Assembly: GCF_003664255.1 (NCBI RefSeq)
Contig: NZ_RCCV01000001.1
Coordinates: 930,001-994,000, forward strand
DNA from: Micromonospora sp. M71_S20
GTDB lineage: Bacteria > Actinomycetota > Actinomycetes > Mycobacteriales > Micromonosporaceae
Direction: 5' to 3'
Length of the DNA: 64,000 nucleotides
Positions 18,229 to 26,691 of this stretch are shown piece by piece. The first letter of the stretch is position 1; each line of letters opens with the position of its first letter. Both the position numbers and the translations under genes were made by a program. Below the pieces are notes generated by a model. That model worked only from the letters and a program-made list of their open reading frames with translations, had not been told where the DNA came from and did not search any database.

Positions 18229-18300
18229 CTGGGGTACCAGGACTCGAACCTAGACTAACTGAACCAGAATCAGTCGGGCTGCCAATTACCCCATACCCCA
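18229..18300 (-). tRNA. tRNA-Gln (anticodon CTG)
   Basis: The 72-nt cloverleaf is on the minus strand. The acceptor TGGGGTA pairs with TACCCCA. The anticodon stem ACTGA/TCAGT encloses TTCTGGT, giving CTG, and the T arm contains TTCGAGT. The discriminator is G. It lies upstream of, and in the same direction as, the tRNA-Glu copies, so the three may be transcribed together. Confidence 0.95.
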
Positions 18301-18408
18301 TTGGCCCCTTGCGGTGCCGGGATCAAACTTTACCCTCCCGGTGCCAGCAGGCCAAATCGAGCCCCCCCAAACCGCCCCTGAACTGCGGAAACGGGGCCTC
18401 GACGCGGA

Positions 18409-19212
18409 TCAGGCGACGGGTACCACCGGGTTGGTCAGGTCCCCGATCCCCTCGATCCGCACGGTGACCGTATCCCCGTCCAGGAGTGGGCTAACCCCGG
18501 CCGGCGTGCCGGTGAGCACCACGTCGCCGGGGAGCAGCGTCATCACGTGCGAGACGTACGACACCAGGGCCGGCACGTCGAAGACCATGTCGCTGGTCCG
18601 GCCGAGCTGGCGGACCTCCATCTCCTCGGGATTGCGACCCACCTCACAGCGGATCTCCAGGTCGCGGACGTCGAGCCCGGTGGTGATCCACGGCCCGATC
18701 GGGCAGAACGAGTCGAAGCCCTTGGCGCGGGTCCACTGGCCGTCGGAACGCTGGAGGTCCCGGGCGGTGACGTCGTTGGCGCAGGTGTAGCCGAAGATGG
18801 CCCGCTCCGCGGCGGCCCGGTCGGCCCGGCGGGCGCCCGGCGCGCCGATGACCACGGCCAGCTCGGCCTCGTGCTCGACCTGCTTGGAGAAGATCGGCAG
18901 CCGGATCGCGTCGCGGGGCCCGATCACGGAGGTGGACGGTTTGAGGAAGAGCAGCGGCTCCTTCGGCACCTCGCTGCCGTGCTCGGCGGCGTGCTCGGCG
19001 TAGTTGCGGCCGACGCAGACGACCTTGCTGGGCAGGATCGGCGAGAGCAGGCGGACGTCGGACAGCGCCCAACGGGCACCGCTGAAGGTGATCTGCCCGA
19101 ACGGGTGGCCCTCGATCTCGGCGACGGTCAGGCCCTGCGGGCCCGCCTCCGGCTCGCCCTCGACGACCCCGAACGACATTCCCTTGGCATGAGCAAAACG
19201 AGCGATACGCAC
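18409..19212 (-). CDS. Fumarylacetoacetate hydrolase (FAH) family protein
   Basis: A 267-aa protein of the FAH/2-hydroxyhepta-2,4-diene-1,7-dioate isomerase family. CVGRNYAEHAAEHG and FLKPSTSVIGPRDAI are the family signatures. The metal ligands lie in EHEAELAVVIG (two Glu) and TCANDVTARDLQ (Asp). Family members hydrolyse or decarboxylate beta-diketo or oxaloacetate-like compounds, and the substrate cannot be told. The start is GTG at 19212. In mycobacteria a similar gene sits between gltX and leuB. Here the next features downstream are tRNAs and no gltX is seen. Confidence 0.88.
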   Translation of the reverse strand: MRIARFAHAKGMSFGVVEGEPEAGPQGLTVAEIEGHPFGQITFSGARWALSDVRLLSPILPSKVVCVGRNYAEHAAEHGSEVPKEPLLFLKPSTSVIGPRDAIRLPIFSKQVEHEAELAVVIGAPGARRADRAAAERAIFGYTCANDVTARDLQRSDGQWTRAKGFDSFCPIGPWITTGLDVRDLEIRCEVGRNPEEMEVRQLGRTSDMVFDVPALVSYVSHVMTLLPGDVVLTGTPAGVSPLLDGDTVTVRIEGIGDLTNPVVPVA

Positions 19213-19405
19213 CAGGCCAATCTAGCCCCGGCGACCCGCGCCCCGGCCGAGGCCGCGGGGAGGCGCACCGGCACGGCCGGCGGCACGCCCGCAGACCCGC
19301 GAGGGCGCACCCTACGCCAGCGCCCGCTCGCGGGGGCGGAGTTCGCGACTTCGTACCCGCCCGGCGTCGTCGCGCCCCTAGCGTCGGCTCCGGAGGTTCG
19401 TTCGT

Positions 19406-20689
19406 ATGCCTGCATCGACACGACACCACAGGGCCCTCGCAGTGTTCGTACACTGCCTCGGCATTCTCGCCGCCGTGCCGGCACTGCCCACGGCGGCCCC
19501 ACCCGCGGCGGCCGCGCCGCCACCACCGGTGCTCGCGCCGACCCCGGAGCCGGCGATGCCATCGGCGCCGCCGGCGGTGCCCACCCCGACCCGGGCCGCC
19601 CCGCCGGTGGCGAAGCCGCCGGTCACGGTCGCGGTGGTGCCGGAGCGCTCGCCGGCGCCGCGCTACCGGATCCAGGTCCGCAACAGCGGCGGTACGCCGG
19701 TGGACACCACGGTCCGGCAGGAGCTGCCGCCCGGGGCCTCGGCGACCGCCATCACCGACGGGGGTCGGGCCACCCGGGGCGCCGGGCAGTCGGCCACCGA
19801 GGTGACCTGGCAGCTGAAGCTTCCCGCCCGCAGCACCACCACCCTGGGCACGGCGCTCAGCACCGCCGCCCCGGCCCGGCCGATGACCGCGCCGGCCTGT
19901 GCCTTCGCCCGGGACGGCAGCCGGCCGTACGACTGCGCGACCGCGACCTGGAGCGCGGGCGTGCCGGCCGCCGCGCCCGAGCGTTCCGAGGCGCCGCCGT
20001 GGCGCCGGACGCCGGTGCTGCTGGCCGGGCTCGCCACGGTGGCGGTGCTCGCGGTGGGCGGGGCCTGGACCTGGCGCCGGCGCCGCCGGCCGGTCGCCGC
20101 GGCCCTCTCCGGCGAGGGGCCGGGGACGGTCTACCCGCGCCCGGCCGTGCCGCGACCGGAACAGGTCCGCCGCAAGCCGTCCGTCTGGTTGATCGTCCCG
20201 GTGGCCGCCGCCGTGCTCGCCGGCACGGTGGGGACGGCGGCCTGGACGGCCACCCGGGAGGTCGCCGCCGTCGACACCGGCAGCCAGCCGACCAGCGGCG
20301 CGTGGGTGGGTCAGGGGGTCAACGGGACCGTCGGTGAGCCGCTGCGCGAGTCGGCGTTCGAGTTCACCGTGTACCGCGTCGCGTGCGAGCCCGGCGCGGC
20401 GGCCCGGCAGTGCGAGGCCACGGTCGGGGTGCGCAACCTCACCCCGGAGCAGCAGAGCTGGCACGGCCGGCTGCAACGGGCCTACCTGCCCGACGGCAAC
20501 TTCGTCAGCACCGACGAGCAGGCGACGCGGACGGCCAACCAGGGCCGGGACGTCTTCGCCCAGCCGATGGCGGCCGGCAGCCGGACGGTGCTGCCGCTGG
20601 TCTTCACCGTCGACGGACAGGCGCCGCCGGAGCAGTTGGAGCTGCGCAGCGGGGTGTTCTCCGCCGGGGTCCGGGTGGACGTGCCCTGA
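19406..20689 (+). CDS. Secreted/membrane protein with DUF11-like and DUF4352-like domains
   Basis: I do not recognise a named family for the whole 427-aa protein. A signal peptide (residues 1-37, ending AAPPAAAA) is followed by a Pro/Ala-rich stretch. A beta-rich domain (about residues 85-170, RYRIQVRNSGGTPVDTTVRQELP) resembles DUF11-type extracellular repeats. Two hydrophobic helices follow (about 200-218 and 257-280), separated by a basic loop. The C-terminal domain (about 290-427) contains VGVRNLTPEQQSWHG and LPLVFTVDGQAPPEQLELR, reminiscent of DUF4352. A TAGCGT -10-like element lies at 19379-19384 and a GGAGG before the ATG. Confidence 0.75.
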   Translation: MPASTRHHRALAVFVHCLGILAAVPALPTAAPPAAAAPPPPVLAPTPEPAMPSAPPAVPTPTRAAPPVAKPPVTVAVVPERSPAPRYRIQVRNSGGTPVDTTVRQELPPGASATAITDGGRATRGAGQSATEVTWQLKLPARSTTTLGTALSTAAPARPMTAPACAFARDGSRPYDCATATWSAGVPAAAPERSEAPPWRRTPVLLAGLATVAVLAVGGAWTWRRRRRPVAAALSGEGPGTVYPRPAVPRPEQVRRKPSVWLIVPVAAAVLAGTVGTAAWTATREVAAVDTGSQPTSGAWVGQGVNGTVGEPLRESAFEFTVYRVACEPGAAARQCEATVGVRNLTPEQQSWHGRLQRAYLPDGNFVSTDEQATRTANQGRDVFAQPMAAGSRTVLPLVFTVDGQAPPEQLELRSGVFSAGVRVDVP

Positions 20690-20723
20690 CGGGACGCCGG
20701 GCGGCGGTCGTACCCTGGGGTCC

Positions 20724-21617
20724 GTGACCGCCGCCCTCGCCCCGACCGCCGCCGTGCTCGACGCGGCGCGCTGGCAGGCCCGGCGCAGGGCGCACGAGGA
20801 GCGGGTCGACACCTGGCTCACCCCGCACCTGGCGCGCCGCCGGCAGGGCGGAAAGCACCCGGTGGAGGACTTCCTCTTCACCTACTACTCGCACCGCCCG
20901 GCCCAGTTGCGCCGCTGGCACCCCGGCGCCGGGGTGGTGCTGCGCGACGCGGACCCCGCCGGGTTCGGCCGGGACTACCGCGCCACCGCCGCCGGGGTCA
21001 CCCTCGACACCGAGGCGGTACGCGCGCGGCGCGCCGAGTCGATCGGGTGGATCCGGGCGCTGCTCGCGGCGACCGCCGACCGGCCCGCGCACCTCGGCTG
21101 CTTCGGGATGCACGAGTGGGCCATGGTCTACCGGCAGACCCAGGAGGAGGTACGCCACAACGCCTGGCCGCTGCGGCTCAGCCCGGAGCGGACCGCCGCC
21201 CTGGTGGAGGAGCGCGGCGTGCGGTGCAGCCACTTCGACGCGTTCCGGTTCTTCACCGCGCCGGCCCGGCCGTTGAACCTGCTCAGCCCGACGCGCGAGA
21301 CGCAGCACGCGCACGAGCAGCCGGGCTGTCTGCACGCCAACATGGACCTCTACAAGTGGGCCTACAAGCTGTCCCCGCTGGTGCCGAGCGAACTGGTCGC
21401 GGACGCGTTCGAGCTGGCCCGGGAGATCCGCACGCTGGACATGCGCGCCTCGCCTTACGACCTGAGCGCCCTCGGCTACGCACCCGTGCGGGTGGAGACC
21501 GTCGAGGGCCGGCACGAGTACGTGCGGGCGCAGCGGTCGTTCGCGGAGCGGGCCGCACCGCTGCGGGCGCGCCTGGTCGCCGAGTGCGACCGGCTGCTGT
21601 CGACCGTCGACGGGTGA
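20724..21617 (+). CDS. Conserved actinobacterial protein, usually named 3-methyladenine DNA glycosylase
   Basis: A 297-aa protein. It is similar to the conserved actinobacterial family with HPVEDFLFTYYSHRPAQLRRWHPG, LGCFGMHEWAMVYR, RCSHFDAFRFFTAPARPLN and QPGCLHANMDLYKWAYK. These proteins carry the label 3-methyladenine DNA glycosylase, but I do not see an alkylbase-glycosylase signature such as the HhH-GPD motif, so the name should be treated with care. The conserved His, Cys and Asp residues suggest a metal-dependent enzyme. The GTG start (20724) is 34 nt after the upstream stop. It converges on arfB. Confidence 0.7.
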   Translation: MTAALAPTAAVLDAARWQARRRAHEERVDTWLTPHLARRRQGGKHPVEDFLFTYYSHRPAQLRRWHPGAGVVLRDADPAGFGRDYRATAAGVTLDTEAVRARRAESIGWIRALLAATADRPAHLGCFGMHEWAMVYRQTQEEVRHNAWPLRLSPERTAALVEERGVRCSHFDAFRFFTAPARPLNLLSPTRETQHAHEQPGCLHANMDLYKWAYKLSPLVPSELVADAFELAREIRTLDMRASPYDLSALGYAPVRVETVEGRHEYVRAQRSFAERAAPLRARLVAECDRLLSTVDG

Positions 21618-21636
21618 GCGGCCGACCCGCTCCGGG

Positions 21637-22062
21637 TCAGTCGCCGTCGACGCGGCGGTCGCGCTTGCGCTGTGACCGGCGCTTCTTCTCGGCCAGCCGG
21701 CGTTCCTTCGCGCCGCGCGACGGGCGGGTGGGCCGGCGGGGCGGGGGCGGTGGGGCGGCGGCCTCGCGCAGCAGCGCGGCCAGCCGTTCCCGGGCGGCCT
21801 CCCGGTTGGCCAGTTGCGCCCGGTGCTCGCTGGCGGTGACGGTCAGCACGCCGTCGACCAGCCGGCCGGCGAGCCGCTCCAGCGCCCGCGCCCGCAGCGG
21901 CTCGGGCACGCCGGGCGAGGCGGCCAGGTCGTAGCTCAGCTCGACCCGCGAGTCGGTGGTGTTGACGCCCTGCCCACCGGGCCCGGACGAACGGGAGAAG
22001 CGTTCCCGCAGCTCGGCGGCGGGCACGGTCCACCGGTCGTTCACCCGCAGTCCGTCGTCCAC
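21637..22062 (-). CDS. arfB: Peptidyl-tRNA hydrolase ArfB (stalled-ribosome rescue)
   Basis: A 141-aa release-factor-like protein. The catalytic GGQ motif is in RFSRSSGPGGQGVNTTDSRVEL (about residues 20-41). The C-terminal tail from about residue 105 is strongly basic (RGAKERRLAEKKRRSQRKRDRR), the part that inserts into the empty mRNA channel in ArfB/YaeJ. It lacks the codon-recognition domain of RF1/RF2. It rescues ribosomes stalled on non-stop mRNA. The start is a GTG at 22062, 9 nt after the stop of the upstream small membrane protein gene, so the two are likely co-transcribed. Confidence 0.93.
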   Translation of the reverse strand: MDDGLRVNDRWTVPAAELRERFSRSSGPGGQGVNTTDSRVELSYDLAASPGVPEPLRARALERLAGRLVDGVLTVTASEHRAQLANREAARERLAALLREAAAPPPPPRRPTRPSRGAKERRLAEKKRRSQRKRDRRVDGD

Positions 22063-22071
22063 CCCCCGAGG

Positions 22072-22374
22072 CTAGCGCCCCTGCCGGTCGCTCGGGGTCG
22101 CGGCCGGGCTCGGGGTCTCCCCCGGTGGGGCGGGACTGCCGTCGGAGCCGGCGGCGGCGTACGCGACCGCGCCCACCAGCAGCAGGGCGATCACCCCGAT
22201 CTTCGTGGTGGCCACCTTGATCAGCAGCCACGCGGCGCGCCGGGCGCCGGGCACGGTCTTCCTGACGGTCTGGTAGTCGGCCCACCCGCGTCGTGCCCGG
22301 GCGTACGCCGACCCCACACCGGTACCGATCAACAGGCCCACCAGCAGGAGGACCACGATTTCAGGACGCTCCAC
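22072..22374 (-). CDS. Small membrane protein of unknown function (100 aa)
   Basis: I do not recognise this family. Two hydrophobic segments are visible: residues 6-21 (IVVLLLVGLLIGTGVG), followed by a basic loop, and about 54-75 (KIGVIALLLVGAVAYAAAG). The C-terminal tail is Ser/Pro-rich and probably disordered. It starts at a GTG (22374) and precedes arfB by 9 nt in the same direction. Codon third positions are GC-rich, as expected for a real gene here. Confidence 0.65.
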   Translation of the reverse strand: MERPEIVVLLLVGLLIGTGVGSAYARARRGWADYQTVRKTVPGARRAAWLLIKVATTKIGVIALLLVGAVAYAAAGSDGSPAPPGETPSPAATPSDRQGR

Positions 22375-22483
22375 CCACGCCAGTATCCATACTCAGCGTG
22401 ATATTTCCATTGGCCGATCATTTCGCGCCGGGTATCCGACAGTTCTCACATTCCCGAGCGGTCCGACGGGGCAAGATCGCAGC

Positions 22484-23347
22484 TCAGCCGCCCTTTCCGA
22501 TGATCGTGTCGGCGGTCTGCTGCACCTGTTCGATGGGGATGGCGAAGCCGATGCCGATCGAGCCGTTGCCGTCGATCGTGGCGATGGCCGTGTTCACCCC
22601 GACCACCTCGCCGCGCGCGTTCACCAGCGGGCCGCCCGAGTTGCCCGGGTTGATCGAGGCGTCGGTCTGCACGGCGGTGTGCCGGTTGTCGCCGAGGCGT
22701 ACCTGCCGGTCCAGGGCGCTGACGATGCCGGCGGTGACGGTGCCGGGCAGCCCGAGCGGCGAGCCGACCGCCAGCACCGGCTCCCCCACCCGGGTGGATC
22801 CCGGCTTGGCCAGCGGCAACGCCGCCAGGCCGGCCGACGGCGGCACCCGGAGCACGGCGAGGTCGCTACGCGGCTCCCGCCCGACCACCTCGGCGGCGAA
22901 CCGCCGCCCGTCGGGCAGTTCCACCGTCACCGAGCCGCCGCGCCCCTTGGCCAGGATGTGGTCGTTGGTGATGATGTGCTGCTGGTCGTCGACGGCGAAG
23001 CCGGAGCCGGTGGCCGAGGCGCCGCCGGCCCCGCCCACCAGCACCGAGACGACCCCCGGCACGGTCTTGCCGGCGGCGGTCACCAGCTCCGCCGGGACCG
23101 GGGCCGCCGAGGCCGCCGCCGGGCCCGGAGCGTCGTCGCGGCCGGCAACGATGCCGCCGGCCACCGCGCCGGAGGCGGTCGACAGGGCCACCACCGCCAG
23201 CGCCGCCAGCACCCGCCCGCGCGGGTGCCACCGGCCCGGACCACCGTCCGGTCCGGGCCCGTCCCACCGGGCCCGCCCGTCCGGATCCAGCTCCGGGGAG
23301 ATGAACCAGGGGCCGCGCGGTTCGCCCAGCCCGGTCTGCACTGCCAT
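22484..23347 (-). CDS. Membrane-anchored trypsin-like serine protease (HtrA/DegP-like, no PDZ)
   Basis: A 287-aa S1C-type protease. The cytoplasmic N-terminus (residues 1-46) is followed by a single membrane anchor (about 47-68, VLAALAVVALSTASGAVAGGI) and then the protease domain. The triad is visible: His in IITNDHILA, Asp in PRSDLAVLRV and Ser in INPGNSGGPLVN. The domain ends IPIEQVQQTADTIIG without a PDZ domain, shorter than typical HtrA. The ATG at 23347 is preferred because GAGGAG lies 8 nt upstream. It probably acts on extracytoplasmic proteins. It lies 44 nt downstream of the VWA gene. Confidence 0.9.
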   Translation of the reverse strand: MAVQTGLGEPRGPWFISPELDPDGRARWDGPGPDGGPGRWHPRGRVLAALAVVALSTASGAVAGGIVAGRDDAPGPAAASAAPVPAELVTAAGKTVPGVVSVLVGGAGGASATGSGFAVDDQQHIITNDHILAKGRGGSVTVELPDGRRFAAEVVGREPRSDLAVLRVPPSAGLAALPLAKPGSTRVGEPVLAVGSPLGLPGTVTAGIVSALDRQVRLGDNRHTAVQTDASINPGNSGGPLVNARGEVVGVNTAIATIDGNGSIGIGFAIPIEQVQQTADTIIGKGG

Positions 23348-23391
23348 GCGTACGCTCCTCACGTGTCCTTCTCGACGGTGGCCGGACAGGT

Positions 23392-24351
23392 TCAGGGCAG
23401 CCGGGCGAACCAGCGCATCGAGCCGGCCGCGGCGCCCATGGCGAACATCAGCCCGAGCCCGATGAAGCGGGCCGAGACGTCCTGCCGTTCGGTGCGGTAG
23501 CCCACCGAGGTGCCGATGTCCTCGTAGACGGCGCGCAGCTCGTCGCTCGTGCTGGCCTCGTGGAACACGCCGCCGGTCTCCTCGGCGACCGCGCGCAGGG
23601 TCTGCCCGTCGACGGGCACCTGGATCGGCCGGCCGCCCCGGTCCACGGTGCCGCCCGGGGTGCCGAAGGAGATGGTGTGCACCGGCACCTCCATGTCGAT
23701 CGCCTCGGACGCCGCCTCCATCGGGTCGATGCCGGAGGTGTTCGCCCCGTCGGAGAGCAGGATGATCCGGGCCGGCGGCGGATCCTTCGCCGCCTGGCTG
23801 TCGAAGCCCTTCACCGCGCCGAGCGAGGTGCTGATGGCCTCGCCGATGGCGGTGCCCTGCACGCCGGTGGCCCCCTCGACCAGCCGCTCGATGCCCTCGT
23901 GCAGCGCCTCCCGGTCGGTGCTCGGCGGCACCAGCACCGCCGCGCTGCCGGCGAAGGCGACCAGCCCGACGTTGAACTCGTCCGGCAGGCCGTCGACGAA
24001 GCGCCGGGCGGACTCCTTGGCGGCGCTGAGCCGGTCCGGTTCCACGTCGCCGGCGAGCATCGAGGTGGAGACGTCGACGGCGACCATCACCGTGGCCCGT
24101 TCGCGGGGCACCCGGACCTCCGCCGTGGGCCGGGCGAAGCCCACCACCAGCAGCGCCAGCATGGCCAGGAAGAGCCCGGCCGGCACGTGTCGCCGCCAGG
24201 CGGGGCGGTGCGGCGCGACCCGGTCGAGCAGCCGCAGGTTGGTGAAGCGGACGGCGTACCGGCTGCGTCGGCGCTGCATCAGCAGGTAGCCGACGGCCAG
24301 GGCGAGCACCCCGAGCAGGAGCCAGAGCCGGACGGGCGACTGCCAGATCAC
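23392..24351 (-). CDS. VWA-domain membrane protein (MoxR-associated)
   Basis: A 319-aa protein. A first membrane helix (about residues 8-24) is followed by a second helix (about 58-72) and a von Willebrand factor A domain. The intact MIDAS motif is DVSTSM (about residues 93-98), with LLSDGANTSG further on. A C-terminal helix is GLGLMFAMGAAAGSMRW. Such BatA-like proteins occur with MoxR ATPases and DUF58 proteins and are thought to help assemble or activate other complexes. The GTG start overlaps the DUF58 stop by 4 nt. Confidence 0.92.
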   Translation of the reverse strand: MIWQSPVRLWLLLGVLALAVGYLLMQRRRSRYAVRFTNLRLLDRVAPHRPAWRRHVPAGLFLAMLALLVVGFARPTAEVRVPRERATVMVAVDVSTSMLAGDVEPDRLSAAKESARRFVDGLPDEFNVGLVAFAGSAAVLVPPSTDREALHEGIERLVEGATGVQGTAIGEAISTSLGAVKGFDSQAAKDPPPARIILLSDGANTSGIDPMEAASEAIDMEVPVHTISFGTPGGTVDRGGRPIQVPVDGQTLRAVAEETGGVFHEASTSDELRAVYEDIGTSVGYRTERQDVSARFIGLGLMFAMGAAAGSMRWFARLP

Positions 24352-25367
24352 GCCGCACCTCCCCGGGCCGCCCGCGCCGGGGCGGCGGCGAGGCGCCGCT
24401 GGGCGTGCACGTGCCGCACGATGTCGGCGCCCCAGTCCCGGTCGGTGCGCAGCGGCAGGTGCGTGGCCCCGCTGCGGCGCAGCGCCTGGCGTACCTGCTC
24501 GCGTTGGGCGGTCGCGGCGGCGGCGTAGCGCTCGCGCAGCGCGCGGTCGCCGGTCCAGACCTCGCGCCGCCGCCCGGTCTCCGGGTCGACGAGGGTGACC
24601 AGGCCGACGTCGGGCAACTCCAGCTCCCGGGGGTCGGTGACCTCCACGGCGAGCACCTGGTGCCGTGCGGCGAGGCGGCGCAGGGGCGCCTCCCAGGACG
24701 GCGCCTGCCGTTCCTCGTCGGGCAGCCCGTCGAGGAAGTCCGAGACCACCACGACGAGGCCGCGGCGCAGCGCCACCCGGTGCACGGCGGCCAGCCCGTC
24801 GGCCAGGTCGGGGCCCGCCGGCACCGGTCCGTCCCCGTCGTGGCCGCCGACGCGCGGGGCGGCCAGCAGGGCCCGGAGCAGCCCGAACAGGTGGGTACGC
24901 CCGCTGCGGGGCGGGAACCGGCGCAGCCCGTCCGGGCCGAGCACCTGCGCGCCGAGGCGGTTGCCCACGCCGCCGGTGAGGAAGCCGACCGCCGCGACGG
25001 CGGCCACGGCCAGCTCACGCTTGTCCAGCTCGGCGGTGCCGTACTCCATGCTGGGGCTCGCGTCGACCAGCAGCCAGGTGGTCAGTTCCCGGTCGGCGTC
25101 GACCTCGCGCACGTGCGGGACCGTGGTGCGGGCGGTCACCGCCCAGTCCATCCGGCGTACCTCGTCCTCACCGGGCCGGTACTCCCGGCTGCCGGCGGTC
25201 TCGCTGCCGGGCCCGGGCAGCAGGCCGCGGTACCGGCCGTGCAGCAGCCCGTCGAGGCGGCGCGTGACGGTCAGCTCCAGCCGGCGCAGGCGACGGTCCG
25301 CGGTGAGGTCGGCCAGTCCCGGGTCGGCCGGCACGGGGGCCGGCGCGGTGGCCCCGCGCCACCTCAT
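24348..25367 (-). CDS. DUF58 domain protein (MoxR-associated)
   Basis: A 339-aa soluble protein. The DUF58 block is visible as GSETAGSREYRPGEDEVRRMDWAVTAR (about residues 54-80), followed by LLVDASPSMEYGTAELDKRE, a VWA-like strand with a metal-site pattern. It is the middle gene of the classic moxR-DUF58-VWA operon, joined to both neighbours by 4-nt overlaps. The cellular role of this trio in actinobacteria is not firmly established; in other bacteria it affects envelope stress or maturation of periplasmic enzymes. Confidence 0.92.
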   Translation of the reverse strand: MRWRGATAPAPVPADPGLADLTADRRLRRLELTVTRRLDGLLHGRYRGLLPGPGSETAGSREYRPGEDEVRRMDWAVTARTTVPHVREVDADRELTTWLLVDASPSMEYGTAELDKRELAVAAVAAVGFLTGGVGNRLGAQVLGPDGLRRFPPRSGRTHLFGLLRALLAAPRVGGHDGDGPVPAGPDLADGLAAVHRVALRRGLVVVVSDFLDGLPDEERQAPSWEAPLRRLAARHQVLAVEVTDPRELELPDVGLVTLVDPETGRRREVWTGDRALRERYAAAATAQREQVRQALRRSGATHLPLRTDRDWGADIVRHVHAQRRLAAAPARAARGGAA

Positions 25368-26413
25368 GCCGCCGCCAGGTCGGCCGCGTGTTCCGGGTGG
25401 GCGGTGGCGACGCGGGGCGGCGGCACGGCCTCCACGAGCCGCCGGATGACCGCTTCGGCGGCCACCCCGTCGGCGACCGCGTCGAAGGAGAGCACCAGCC
25501 GGTGGGCGAGCACGTCGACGGCGAGTTCGCGGACGTCCTCGGGCAGCACGTACCCGCGGCCGCGCAGCAGCGCCTGGGCCCGCGCGGCGCGCACCAGGCC
25601 GAGGGTCGCCCGGGGGCTGGCCCCGTACGCGAGCAGCGGGGCGATCTCGGGCAGGCCGAACCGGCCGGGGTCGCGGGTGGCGAAGATCAGCCGAACCACG
25701 TACTCGGCGATCGCGTGGTGCACGAAGACGTGGGCGGCGCGGGCCTGGAGGTCCCGCAGTCGCTGCGGGTCGAGCACCCGCCGGGCGACGGGCCGGTCGG
25801 CGCTCATCCGGTAGAGGATGGCGAGTTCGTCGGCGTCGCTCGGGTAGTCGACGACGACCTTCATCATGAACCGGTCGCGCTGCGCCTCCGGCAGCTGGTA
25901 GACCCCCTCCGACTCGATGGGGTTCTGGGTGGCCAGCACCAGGAACGGCTCGGGCACGGGATAGCTGTGCCCGCCGATGGAGACCTGCCGCTCGGCCATC
26001 GCCTCCAGCAGGGCGGACTGCACCTTCGCCGGGGCCCGGTTGATCTCGTCGGCGAGCACCAGGTTCGCCATGATCGGGCCCAGCTCGATGTCGAAGTCCT
26101 CGCGCGACGCGCGGTAGATCCTGGTGCCGACGATGTCGGAGGGGACCAGGTCCGGGGTGAACTGGATCCGGGAGAAGGTGCCGCCCACCACGGTGGCCAG
26201 GGTCTGCGCGGCGAGCGTCTTGGCCACCCCGGGCACGCCCTCCAGGAGGCAGTGCCCGTCCGCGATGAGGGCGGTGAGCAGGCGCTCGACGAGCCGATCC
26301 TGCCCGACGATCACGCGTTTGACCTCGAATAGCGTCTGTTCCAGGTCGGCCGGGGTCGCATCGGGATCGGCCGGGCTGGGCACGCTGGCCAGGGTGTCCG
26401 AGATGTCCGTCAC
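25364..26413 (-). CDS. moxR: MoxR-family AAA+ ATPase
   Basis: A 349-aa ATPase. Walker A is LEGVPGVAKTLAA (about residues 57-69). Walker B is LVLADEINRAPAKVQSALLEAM. Sensor 1 lies around VLATQNPIESEGVYQLPEAQRDRF. Length and motif order are typical of MoxR. It heads the operon moxR-DUF58-VWA with 4-nt overlaps. It probably acts as a chaperone-like ATPase loading partner VWA proteins. The start is a GTG (26413). The promoter should lie in the 278-nt upstream region. Confidence 0.95.
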   Translation of the reverse strand: MTDISDTLASVPSPADPDATPADLEQTLFEVKRVIVGQDRLVERLLTALIADGHCLLEGVPGVAKTLAAQTLATVVGGTFSRIQFTPDLVPSDIVGTRIYRASREDFDIELGPIMANLVLADEINRAPAKVQSALLEAMAERQVSIGGHSYPVPEPFLVLATQNPIESEGVYQLPEAQRDRFMMKVVVDYPSDADELAILYRMSADRPVARRVLDPQRLRDLQARAAHVFVHHAIAEYVVRLIFATRDPGRFGLPEIAPLLAYGASPRATLGLVRAARAQALLRGRGYVLPEDVRELAVDVLAHRLVLSFDAVADGVAAEAVIRRLVEAVPPPRVATAHPEHAADLAAA

Positions 26414-26540
26414 GGTGCTTGCTTCCCGTGCCGGCGGTCGGACAAACGTCGGATTATCGGCGCCGGGGCGGCCCTAAGGGGCCCGAACCGGGACGAGCTT
26501 CCCGGTCGGGCGGTGACGGAACGGGCACGCCCGAGCGGGC

Positions 26541-26613
26541 GTCGATCACGCAGTTGTGGTGCCCACACAAGGCGCATTCGGGGCATAACTCCCACCACAA
26601 CCGCATGATCGAC
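26541..26613. repeat. Long inverted repeat C (21-bp arms, 2 mismatches)
   Basis: Arms 26541-26561 (GTCGATCACGCAGTTGTGGT at its start) and 26593-26613 are inverted with two mismatches, and the spacer is 31 nt. GATCA lies near the outer ends, as in repeats A and B of the tRNA region. It lies between moxR and the secreted protein gene. Confidence 0.75.
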
Positions 26614-26646
26614 CTGCGAAGGGGCGGGCGGGGCGGGACGGTGCGG

Positions 26647-26677
26647 CGCCGGCCCCCACACGAGATGGGGGCCGGCG
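26647..26677 (-). terminator. Terminator of the secreted protein gene
   Basis: A perfect 12-bp stem (CGCCGGCCCCCA / TGGGGGCCGGCG) with a 7-nt loop lies 15 nt past the stop of the gene at 26692-27219. Confidence 0.75.
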
Positions 26678-26691
26678 TCGTCAGCGGGTGC

